Origin: an uncultured Ruminococcus sp.
GTDB taxonomy: Bacteria > Bacillota > Clostridia > Lachnospirales > Lachnospiraceae
Assembly: GCA_904418845.1 (NCBI GenBank)
Contig: CAJFQC010000007.1
Span: 1-64,000, forward strand
Reading direction: 5' to 3'
DNA length: 64,000 bases
Below are positions 36,043 to 43,381 of this stretch, in pieces. The number at the start of each line of letters is the position of its first letter. The first letter of the stretch is position 1. A program made the translations under genes and the position numbers. The notes below the pieces were generated by a model that was given only the letters and a program-made list of their open reading frames with translations, had not been told where the DNA came from and ran no database searches.

Positions 36043-37509
36043 ATGGCAAATATTATCGTACAACTATCAAAATATATCATCATCGTTTTAATAGCGGCTT
36101 ATACGTTCTCCTGTTTTTCGATCTTCACAAGAGAGTATGAAGATGAAGAAAAGCGCGTGCTCGTCCGTCAGGATGTGCTCATGTTCCTGCTCCAGTTCAC
36201 CGCATTTTTTGCGATGTTCTTCTACACGAAAGATATCCGCATCCTGTTCCTCTATGGAGCGCTTTTCGTGGTGCTCCTTGCGGTGATCCTTTTGTATAAC
36301 CTGATTTATCCGAATGTGTCACGGCTTGTTGTCAACAATATGTGCATGCTTATAACGGCGGGGATGATCATGATCACGAGACTGTCCGCTGACAATAAAT
36401 CACCGTACGGCACAGCGATAAGACAGCTTGTATTCGTGGTGCTCGGCATTGTGTTCGGGCTGATCGTGCCGGTGCTTATACGAAAGCTTACGTTTCTTGA
36501 GAAGTGGACGTATGTCTATGCAGGAGTAGGCGGAGCCGCTCTTCTTGCAGTGGCGGTCTTTGCGCAGACGTCAGGCGGAGCGAAGCTGGGGTTTGAATTG
36601 CTTGGCTTCAATGTGCAGCCTTCGGAGTTTGTGAAGATTTTATTTGTTTTTTTCGTGGCGGCGAGCCTGAATCATTCCAAAGAGTTCAAAAATGTGGTGG
36701 TGACTACGGCGATTGCCGCGACTCATGTGCTCATACTTGTGGTATCCACAGACCTGGGAGCGGCATTGATTTTATTTGTGGTATATCTGGTCATGCTGTA
36801 CGTGGCGACAAGACAGCCCCTGTATGCGGCAGCAGGACTGGGGGCGGGCGTGCTGGCAGCGGTGGCCGGATATCATCTATTCTCTCATATCCGGGTCAGA
36901 GTAGAAGCGTGGCAGGATCCCATCGGGACATATACCGGCAGCGGCTATCAGGTGGCGCAGTCACTTTTTGCCATCGGTATGGGAGGATGGTTCGGGTCCG
37001 GTCTCTTCCAGGGCCAGCCGGATTCGATACCGGTGGCGGAGACAGATTTTATTTTTTCGGCTATCACGGAAGAGATGGGAGTCATCTATGCGCTCTGTAT
37101 CATCCTGATCTGTGTGAGCTGTTATGTGATGTTTTTAAATATTGCGATGGAACTCCATAACAGTTTTTATAAACTGGTAGCTTTAGGCCTTGGAACATGT
37201 TATATCTTCCAGGTGTTTCTGCAGGTGGGAGGCGTGACGAAATTCATTCCTTCCACGGGAATGACGCTCCCCTTTGTCAGCTATGGGGGAAGTTCCATGC
37301 TGAGTACCATGATCATGTTCGGTATCATACAAGGTCTGTATATTCTGAGGGAGGACGAAGAGGAGAAGCTGGAGCGAGAAAAGCGTAAGAAAGAAAGGAA
37401 GTCAAGAAATGGCATGGGAAGAACAGCACCCCGAAAAACGGCAAAGAGTGGACCGAGATTCGAGGAAGTCCCCAAACAAAGGGCGCGCAAAAAAGAAAGA
37501 ACGCGTTAG
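36043..37509 (+). CDS. FtsW/RodA/SpoVE family peptidoglycan glycosyltransferase
   Basis: A 488-residue SEDS protein with about twelve membrane segments (some added at the N-terminus) and a basic cytoplasmic tail (about 445-488). LGFELLGFNVQPSEFVKILFV, STDLGAALILFVVYLVMLYVA and the closing STGMTLPFVSYGGSSMLSTMI are SEDS signatures. It polymerises lipid II during elongation or division. It is paired with a class B penicillin-binding protein, as in actinobacterial RodA-PbpA. Its last 101 bases overlap the start of that gene in another frame. Confidence 0.9.
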   Translation: MANIIVQLSKYIIIVLIAAYTFSCFSIFTREYEDEEKRVLVRQDVLMFLLQFTAFFAMFFYTKDIRILFLYGALFVVLLAVILLYNLIYPNVSRLVVNNMCMLITAGMIMITRLSADNKSPYGTAIRQLVFVVLGIVFGLIVPVLIRKLTFLEKWTYVYAGVGGAALLAVAVFAQTSGGAKLGFELLGFNVQPSEFVKILFVFFVAASLNHSKEFKNVVVTTAIAATHVLILVVSTDLGAALILFVVYLVMLYVATRQPLYAAAGLGAGVLAAVAGYHLFSHIRVRVEAWQDPIGTYTGSGYQVAQSLFAIGMGGWFGSGLFQGQPDSIPVAETDFIFSAITEEMGVIYALCIILICVSCYVMFLNIAMELHNSFYKLVALGLGTCYIFQVFLQVGGVTKFIPSTGMTLPFVSYGGSSMLSTMIMFGIIQGLYILREDEEEKLEREKRKKERKSRNGMGRTAPRKTAKSGPRFEEVPKQRARKKERTR

Positions 37510-38914
37510 AAATAGAGAATTCGCATGGATCACATATCTGTTCGTGATCCTGTTTATCGCGCTTATGGGCTATCTTGTGTACTTTACTATTGTGCGCGCG
37601 AAAACATTTGTCAACAGCCCTTACAATCAGAGGCAGAATGCCTTTGCCGAAAATGTGATCCGGGGAGACATCACGGACAGGAACGGCAATGTTCTTGCCC
37701 GGACGGATGTAGCGGAGGACGGAACGGAGACAAGAGTCTATCCTTACAGTTCAATCTTTTCCCATGTTATAGGGTACAGTGATCAGGAACTAGGGAAGAC
37801 AGGACTTGAATCTGTAGAGAACTTTGAACTTCTGACGTCGAACGCTTTCTTTGTAGAGCGGATACAGAATGAATTTAACGGAAACAAGGACCGCGGCGAT
37901 ACCGTGGTGACAACGCTGGATGCAGATCTTCAGCAGGCGGCATATGACGCCCTTGGCGATAATAAGGGAGCTGTGGTGGTCATGGAAGCGGATACAGGGA
38001 AAATCTTATCAATGGTATCCAAACCTGCCTTTGATCCGAATAATATATACGCTGACTGGAATGCACTGATCACAGATGAGGCGAACAGCCCCTTGCTAAA
38101 TCGCGCGATGTACGGCTCTTACGCGCCCGGATCTGTGTTCAAGATCATCACGGCGCTTGCGTATATGAGACAGAACGCAGATTATCAGTCTTACACCTAT
38201 GACTGTGCAGGGCAGATAGACGTGGGAGATACATCGATTTCGTGCTTTGGCGGGACAGTCCACGGATTCGAAGATTTAAGGAGTTCTTTTGCCAACTCCT
38301 GTAATTCGTCATTCTGTAATATCGGACTTCTGCTGGATATCTCTGAGTATCGCCAGACAGCGAAGGATCTTCTCTTTAATTCAGCTCTGCCGGGAGTTCT
38401 GGATTATAGAAAAAGCTCCTTTGCCTTAGATGAAAGTTCCAGTGAGGCAGAGATCATGATGACTGCAATGGGGCAGGGAGAGACAACGGTGAGCCCATAC
38501 CATATGGCTCTGATCACTCAGGCGATTGCCAACGGCGGGACATTGATGGAGCCATATCTGGTAGAGAAGGTGACAAATTATACAGGTTCAGAGGTAAGGA
38601 AAAATGTTCCCAAGAGTTATAAGAGACTTATGACCTCAGATGAGGCGGCGCAGCTTAAAGAATATATGACTGCGGTTGTCAATGAGGGGACTGGTTCCGT
38701 CTTAAGCGGAAAGTCCTACACCGCGGCAGGAAAGACGGGAACAGCAGAGTACAGCCTGTCTGATGGAGAAAAGACCCACTCATGGTTTGTCGGGTTTACA
38801 AACGTGGATAATCCGGAGCTGGTCATCAGCGTGATCACGGAGGGATCTGACGGAAGCGCCGGAGGAAAAGCGGTTTCCATAGCGGGCAGTATACTGGATT
38901 CTTATTATTATTGA
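37409..38914 (+). CDS. Class B penicillin-binding protein (PbpA-like transpeptidase)
   Basis: A 501-residue transpeptidase. A Lys/Arg-rich cytoplasmic tail (1-36) and one membrane helix (about 39-62) are followed by a short non-catalytic region (VIRGDITDRNGNVLA) and the transpeptidase domain: APGSVFKIIT (SxxK), SCN and AAGKTGTAEY (KTG). It cross-links peptidoglycan with its SEDS partner upstream. AAAGGAAG at 37393-37400 fits ATG 37409, which lies 101 bases inside the preceding gene. The compact size matches PbpA rather than PBP2/PBP3. Confidence 0.9.
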   Translation: MAWEEQHPEKRQRVDRDSRKSPNKGRAKKKERVRNREFAWITYLFVILFIALMGYLVYFTIVRAKTFVNSPYNQRQNAFAENVIRGDITDRNGNVLARTDVAEDGTETRVYPYSSIFSHVIGYSDQELGKTGLESVENFELLTSNAFFVERIQNEFNGNKDRGDTVVTTLDADLQQAAYDALGDNKGAVVVMEADTGKILSMVSKPAFDPNNIYADWNALITDEANSPLLNRAMYGSYAPGSVFKIITALAYMRQNADYQSYTYDCAGQIDVGDTSISCFGGTVHGFEDLRSSFANSCNSSFCNIGLLLDISEYRQTAKDLLFNSALPGVLDYRKSSFALDESSSEAEIMMTAMGQGETTVSPYHMALITQAIANGGTLMEPYLVEKVTNYTGSEVRKNVPKSYKRLMTSDEAAQLKEYMTAVVNEGTGSVLSGKSYTAAGKTGTAEYSLSDGEKTHSWFVGFTNVDNPELVISVITEGSDGSAGGKAVSIAGSILDSYYY

Positions 38915-38940
38915 CTTTAAAGCAGTGGAAGAGAGCGGTT

Positions 38941-39318
38941 ATGCGGATAAGATTATACTGTGATCTGTATGTCAGTGAATGCTGGCAGGAAAAAAAGGAA
39001 AAAATTATAAAAAGGCTTGTAGACAACAGGCTTCAGCCCCAGGTATATGTGATCACTCTGGCTCAGGGAGAACAAAATTACCTTGAGTTCTTTTCCAGCG
39101 TGCTCTTAAAGCAGCGCATTTATAAAGAGACAGAATTGTTTGTCGTAGGGATCGCCGCAGGTTATTGGGAGGCAGTCTCCATGATAAAAGATATGACGGA
39201 ACGGGTATATAAAGAGACGGGGGACGCCAATGTGCGGCAGTTTATCATGATGCGTCAGGAAGAATTTGAAAAGGCAGGACGGCAGAGCAGATGTTACATA
39301 TCATTCTCCTTATTTTAA
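38941..39318 (+). CDS. Conserved hypothetical cytosolic protein
   Basis: A 125-residue protein of unknown function, no signal or membrane segment. It looks alpha/beta: RIRLYCDLYVSE, QVYVITLAQGEQNYLEFF, ELFVVGIAAGYWEAVSMI. ATG 38941 is chosen for its GGAAGAG site; the frame opens at TTG 38911 overlapping the transpeptidase stop. The 3' end overlaps the next gene by 28 bp, suggesting coupling to the DUF2953 protein and GerW. Confidence 0.65.
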   Translation: MRIRLYCDLYVSECWQEKKEKIIKRLVDNRLQPQVYVITLAQGEQNYLEFFSSVLLKQRIYKETELFVVGIAAGYWEAVSMIKDMTERVYKETGDANVRQFIMMRQEEFEKAGRQSRCYISFSLF

Positions 39319-40166
39319 AAATATTAGGATTTCTTATATTAGGGATACTGGCGTTCCTGCTGCTCGTGCTCCTTATTGTCCTTTTTGATCCATTCGTATA
39401 CAGGCTGGAGGCTTCGGGGAAGGACACATTAGAAAGCATGAAGGGCGGGGTGAGGTTTTACTGGCTTTTTCGTCTGCTTTCAGGCAGGGTGTCCTATGAG
39501 AACGGGGAAGTGTTGTGGCGGATGAGGATTGCGTGGAAAAAGTTCGGAAGTAAGGACGGGGAAGAAGACACTGCGGCGGACCACGAGGGAAATGGCGCGC
39601 ACATCGAAACTGAAGATGAAACGGATACTCGAAAGGTGATTGCTGAAAAGAATCAGGATTCCGGAAAACAGACGGAAAAGAAAGAAACACCCCAGAGACA
39701 TAATAAAAAAAGCTCCTCTTTATCTGAAAGATTCCGAGAATTTTGGGGCAAGATAAAATATACATTTCGGAAGATCTGTGATAATATAAGGACATTAGAA
39801 AAGAAAAAAGACAAGATCGCCGCATTTATCGAGGACGATGCACACCACAGCGCTTTTTTGCGGGTGATAAAGGAGATACGCAGACTTTTGCGCGCACTCC
39901 GTCCTAAAAAGGCAGATGTATGGCTTGAGTTTGGGTTTGAAGATCCGGCACTGACCGGATACACGCTGGCTCTATTGAGCCTGATCTATCCGTCTGTGGG
40001 AGAATTCACCAGGCTGCAGCCGGATTTTGAAAATAAGGTGTTCAGAGGAAAAGTTTATATAAAAGGCAGCATACGTGCTGTTCATATACTGACAGCGGCA
40101 TTGAATATGCTTGTGGATAAGAATGTTCGGACAACATATCATCATATCCGCCGGTTCAAATTATAG
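39291..40166 (+). CDS. DUF2953 protein (YtfI-like)
   Basis: A 291-residue protein with one or two N-terminal membrane segments (2-35), a charged Glu/Lys/Asp-rich linker (85-150) and a C-terminal domain ending KTRTTYHHIRRFK-like. The LRPKKADVWLEFGFEDPALTGYTLALLSLIYP region is typical of DUF2953. Just upstream of gerW, it mirrors the ytfI-ytfJ pair in Bacillus, so it is probably a sporulation membrane protein. Function is unknown. Confidence 0.75.
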   Translation: MLHIILLILKILGFLILGILAFLLLVLLIVLFDPFVYRLEASGKDTLESMKGGVRFYWLFRLLSGRVSYENGEVLWRMRIAWKKFGSKDGEEDTAADHEGNGAHIETEDETDTRKVIAEKNQDSGKQTEKKETPQRHNKKSSSLSERFREFWGKIKYTFRKICDNIRTLEKKKDKIAAFIEDDAHHSAFLRVIKEIRRLLRALRPKKADVWLEFGFEDPALTGYTLALLSLIYPSVGEFTRLQPDFENKVFRGKVYIKGSIRAVHILTAALNMLVDKNVRTTYHHIRRFKL

Positions 40167-40226
40167 AAATGAAAAGGTCAGAGATCAAAATGAAATATCA
40201 CAAGGTCATATGAGGAGGATAAAGAA

Positions 40227-40622
40227 ATGGCTGATGCAAAAAACGATTTTAAAACAACACTGGAATCACTGTTCAGAGGCATGGACGGCGTTGTGTCATC
40301 CAAGACAGTGGTGGGAGATGCAATCCATATAGGAGGAACGATTATTCTTCCGCTGGTAGACGTATCTTTCGGTATCGGAGCCGGTGCGTTTTCAGGTGAC
40401 AAGAAGGAAAAAGGAATGGGCGGCATCGGTGGTAAGATGACGCCGAGCGCTGTCATCGTGATCCAGGATGGAAAGACAAAGCTCGTTAACATCAAGAATC
40501 AGGATACAGTTACGAAGCTCCTTGATCTTGTGCCGGATGTGGTGGACCGGTTTACTTCCCAAAAAGAAGAGCGCATGACAGAGGAGGATGTGATGGATAT
40601 CCTTGATTCAGGCGATGAATAA
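40227..40622 (+). CDS. gerW: Spore protein GerW/YtfJ family
   Basis: A 131-residue protein. LFRGMDGVVSSKTVVGDAIHIGGTIILPLVDVSFG, a Gly-rich GIGAGAFSGDKKEKGMGGIGGKMTPSAVIVI and IKNQDTVTKLLDLVPDVVDRF define the family. In Bacillus it is made in the forespore and needed for proper germination. A GAGGAGG site precedes the ATG. Confidence 0.92.
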   Translation: MADAKNDFKTTLESLFRGMDGVVSSKTVVGDAIHIGGTIILPLVDVSFGIGAGAFSGDKKEKGMGGIGGKMTPSAVIVIQDGKTKLVNIKNQDTVTKLLDLVPDVVDRFTSQKEERMTEEDVMDILDSGDE

Positions 40623-40674
40623 GATAAAGAAACAGGGCATATAATGTACCAACAGACTTTTCGGAAGTGGGAGT

Positions 40675-40812
40675 ATGAAAAAAGTTTGCGGGTTTGCGAT
40701 GTTTTGGATGGCGATCGGTATGTTTATTATGATGCTGCTTCCGAATCTGGTGTGGGGCGTGATACTTACGATCCTGTTTCTTGTAGTGGGATATAAATTA
40801 TTCTGCTGTTGA
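40675..40812 (+). CDS. Small membrane protein, 45 residues
   Basis: ATG at 40675 follows GGAAGTGGGAG with good spacing; the frame ends at TGA 40810-40812. The product has a short MKKVCG start, two closely spaced hydrophobic helices (7-23 and 26-41) with a PNLVWG turn, and ends KLFCC. A strong terminator starts 13 bases after the stop, so it is the last gene of the gerW transcript. Function is unknown; a spore-membrane role would be a guess from position. Confidence 0.65.
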   Translation: MKKVCGFAMFWMAIGMFIMMLLPNLVWGVILTILFLVVGYKLFCC

Positions 40813-40825
40813 GAGAATAAAAAAC

Positions 40826-40858
40826 GTCCGCGGCTGGTTTCAGCCGCGGACATTTTTC
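40826..40858. terminator. Terminator after the gerW operon
   Basis: GTCCGCGGCTG pairs perfectly with CAGCCGCGGAC around GTTT, with ATTTTT after and an A run before. It can also end the convergent rpmB transcript. Confidence 0.9.
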
Positions 40859-40890
40859 CGTGTCATTTTATTCCGATAATGCTCGTCTGA

Positions 40891-41076
40891 TTAAGCGCGC
40901 TCAACGCGTCCGGATCTTAAGCATGATGTACATACATACATCTTCTTGGAACCGCCTTCTGTCTTAACTTTGACAGATTTTACATTTGATTTCCACATTT
41001 TCGGTGTTTTTCTATGAGAGTGGCTTACACTGTTACCAAAATGAGCACCCTTTTCACAAATAGCACATTTAGCCAT
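40891..41076 (-). CDS. rpmB: 50S ribosomal protein L28
   Basis: A 61-residue zinc-ribbon form of L28: CAIC near the N-terminus and CTSC near the C-terminus provide four Cys ligands, with HSHRKTPKMWKSNVK in between. The start (MAKCAICEK) has GGAGGTG upstream on the minus strand; the frame extends 14 codons further but without a site. It is divergent from yloU-fakA-recG, as in Bacillus. Confidence 0.96.
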   Translation of the reverse strand: MAKCAICEKGAHFGNSVSHSHRKTPKMWKSNVKSVKVKTEGGSKKMYVCTSCLRSGRVERA

Positions 41077-41127
41077 GACTGCACCTCCTAACAATCTGAA
41101 CTGGTCATATAGACTCATAACACTGAC

Positions 41128-41156
41128 ATTCTAGCAGAAAGAGTTTTGTATTGCAA
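41128..41156 (-). promoter_or_regulatory. Sigma-A promoter of rpmB
   Basis: On the minus strand, TTGCAA (41156-41151), 17-bp spacer, TAGAAT (41133-41128), about 50 bases before the start. Confidence 0.75.
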
Positions 41157-41183
41157 GTATTTTTTAAAAAAATTGAATGTATA

Positions 41184-41212
41184 TTGTAAAATCAAGGAAG
41201 TAATAGTATAAT
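41184..41212 (+). promoter_or_regulatory. Sigma-A promoter of yloU-fakA-recG
   Basis: TTGTAA at 41184-41189, 17-bp spacer, TATAAT at 41207-41212, 47 bases before the ATG. Confidence 0.8.
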
Positions 41213-41259
41213 AACTGTATTATTTATGGCAAAAATCCATTAAAGAACTGGAGGTAAGC

Positions 41260-41622
41260 ATGATGAAGGGAAGTATGAGCACAGATCTTGGTATCATCAC
41301 GGTCAATCCTGAGGTGATCGCCAAATATGCCGGTTCCGTCGCTGTCGGATGTTTCGGGATCGTGGGCATGGCAGCCGTGAACATGAAGGATGGACTGGTG
41401 CGCCTGTTAAAAAAAGACAGCCTGACGCACGGGATCAAGGTTGAGATCTCGGATGAGAATGCCCTCACCCTGAATTTTCATGTCATTGTCTCTTATGGCG
41501 TGAATATCCTTTCTGTTTCTGATAACCTTATGAACAATGTAAAATATAAGGTAGAAGAATTCACCGGTATGACGGTAGAAAAGATCAACATCTTCGTTGA
41601 AGGTGTGAGAGTGATAGATTAA
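41260..41622 (+). CDS. yloU: Asp23/Gls24 family protein (YloU-like)
   Basis: A 120-residue protein of the Asp23/Gls24 envelope-stress family. The conserved pattern GIITVNPEVIAKYAGSVAVGCFGIVGM is followed by LTLNFHVIVSYGVNI and VEEFTGMTVEKINIFVEGVRV. In Bacillus and Staphylococcus it is found next to the fatty acid kinase gene, as here. GGAGG precedes the double ATG at 41260/41263. Molecular role unclear. Confidence 0.88.
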   Translation: MMKGSMSTDLGIITVNPEVIAKYAGSVAVGCFGIVGMAAVNMKDGLVRLLKKDSLTHGIKVEISDENALTLNFHVIVSYGVNILSVSDNLMNNVKYKVEEFTGMTVEKINIFVEGVRVID

Positions 41623-41635
41623 GGAGGATTTTGTC

Positions 41636-43306
41636 GTGTCTGTGAAAACGATAAATACGGAGATGCTTCAGAAGATGTTCCTTGCGGGGGCTGCGAATCT
41701 GGAGGCAAAAAAAGAGTTCATCAATGAATTGAATGTGTTTCCCGTACCGGACGGAGACACCGGTACAAATATGACATTGACGATTATGTCAGCGGCAAAA
41801 GAGGTTCAGGCGCTGGAACATCCAGATATGGTATCTGTGGCAAAAGCGATCTCATCCGGCTCTCTCAGAGGGGCAAGAGGTAACTCGGGGGTTATCCTGT
41901 CACAGCTTCTCCGTGGATTTACAAAAGAGATCAGGGAATATGACGAGATCGATGTCATCACTCTGGCAAAGGCGTGCGACCGCGCCACAGCGACTGCGTA
42001 TAAGGCGGTCATGAAACCGAAGGAAGGCACAATCCTTACCGTGGCGAAGGGAATTTCCCAGAAAGCCGCGGAACTGGCAGAGACAACAGAGGATCTGGAA
42101 GTATTTATACCGGAAGTCATCAAACACGCGGAGGAAGTGCTCGCGCAGACACCGGAACTGCTCCCTGTACTGAAAGAGGCGGGAGTGGTCGATTCCGGAG
42201 GACAGGGACTTCTGGAAGTGATCCATGGCGCGTATGACGCTTTCCTTGGAAAAGAGATTGATTATACTGCGATTGAGGCAAGCTCCGGCACAAAGATGGT
42301 AAAACCGGGACAGCAGGCTGAGGCGGACATCAAGTTCGGCTACTGCACGGAATTTATCATTATGACGGAGAAAGAATTTACTGAGAAGGATGAGATGGAG
42401 TTCAAAGGCTATCTTGAGTCCATCGGTGATTCTATCGTGTGCGTGGCTGATGATGATATCGTGAAGATCCACGTGCATACGAATGATCCGGGCCTTGCGA
42501 TCCAGAAGGCGCTTACCTACGGACAGCTCTCGCGGATGAAGATTGACAATATGCGTGAGGAGCATCAGGAGAAACTGATCCGTGACGCAGAGAAAGTTGC
42601 TGCGCAGCAGGCAGCGGAGACGGCGCAGAAGAAAAGAGAACCGAGAAAGCCTGTTGGATTCATAGCGGTATCCATCGGTGAAGGAATGAACGAAATATTC
42701 CGGGAACTGGGTGTGGATTATATCATTGAGGGCGGCCAGACGATGAATCCGAGCACAGATGATATGCTGACAGCCATTGACGGGGTGAACGCAGATCATA
42801 TATTTATCCTTCCGAACAATAAGAACATCATCCTTGCGGCAAATCAGGCACAGTCACTCACAAAAGACAAGGACATCATCGTTATTCCTACAAAGACCGT
42901 ACCGCAGGGCATCACAGCCGTGATCAGCTACATGCCGGAGGCGGATGTAGACGCAAACATTGAGACCATGCAGGAAGCGATCAAGAATGTAAAGACAGGG
43001 CAGGTCACTTACGCGGTGCGCGATACACATATTGATGACAAGGAGATCCACGAGGGAGATATCATGGGCATCGGAGATCAGGGAATCCTTTCTGTAGGAC
43101 AATCTGTTGAAGATACGACCAGGGAACTGCTGGCGCAGCTTATGGATGAAGATTCTGAGCTGATCAGCCTGTATTTCGGGCAGGATATTCAGGAGGCGGA
43201 CGCGGAAGAGTTCGCTAAAAACGTGGAAGCGCTCTATCCGGAGGTTGATGTGGATGTTCATATGGGCGGACAGCCGATCTACTACTATGTGCTTTCCGTC
43301 GAGTAA
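41636..43306 (+). CDS. fakA: Fatty acid kinase catalytic subunit (DAK2/YloV family)
   Basis: A 556-residue protein. Residues 1-200 are a DhaL/DAK2 kinase domain (VFPVPDGDTGTNMTLTI with Mg-binding Asp residues, SGSLRGARGNSGVILSQ). A middle domain follows, and a C-terminal region (about 340-556) is related to FakB/DegV-type folds. With a FakB partner it phosphorylates exogenous fatty acids for incorporation into phospholipid; no fakB is in the window. GTG start after AGGAGG. Confidence 0.9.
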   Translation: MSVKTINTEMLQKMFLAGAANLEAKKEFINELNVFPVPDGDTGTNMTLTIMSAAKEVQALEHPDMVSVAKAISSGSLRGARGNSGVILSQLLRGFTKEIREYDEIDVITLAKACDRATATAYKAVMKPKEGTILTVAKGISQKAAELAETTEDLEVFIPEVIKHAEEVLAQTPELLPVLKEAGVVDSGGQGLLEVIHGAYDAFLGKEIDYTAIEASSGTKMVKPGQQAEADIKFGYCTEFIIMTEKEFTEKDEMEFKGYLESIGDSIVCVADDDIVKIHVHTNDPGLAIQKALTYGQLSRMKIDNMREEHQEKLIRDAEKVAAQQAAETAQKKREPRKPVGFIAVSIGEGMNEIFRELGVDYIIEGGQTMNPSTDDMLTAIDGVNADHIFILPNNKNIILAANQAQSLTKDKDIIVIPTKTVPQGITAVISYMPEADVDANIETMQEAIKNVKTGQVTYAVRDTHIDDKEIHEGDIMGIGDQGILSVGQSVEDTTRELLAQLMDEDSELISLYFGQDIQEADAEEFAKNVEALYPEVDVDVHMGGQPIYYYVLSVE

Positions 43307-43381
43307 GACGATCGAGAACCAGGGCGTTCTCCCGACAGGGAGGACGCCTTATCTTCATAAAGACGAGGAGTAAAGGCGGTA

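Noticed and set aside
41900-42799. 299-codon open frame antisense to fakA
   Set aside because: Shadow of a well-supported gene; composition is unlike real proteins.
43321-43350. Terminator between fakA and recG
   Set aside because: A GGGCGTTCTCCC/GGGAGGACGCC hairpin exists but lacks a T run; recG has no clear promoter, so read-through is more likely.
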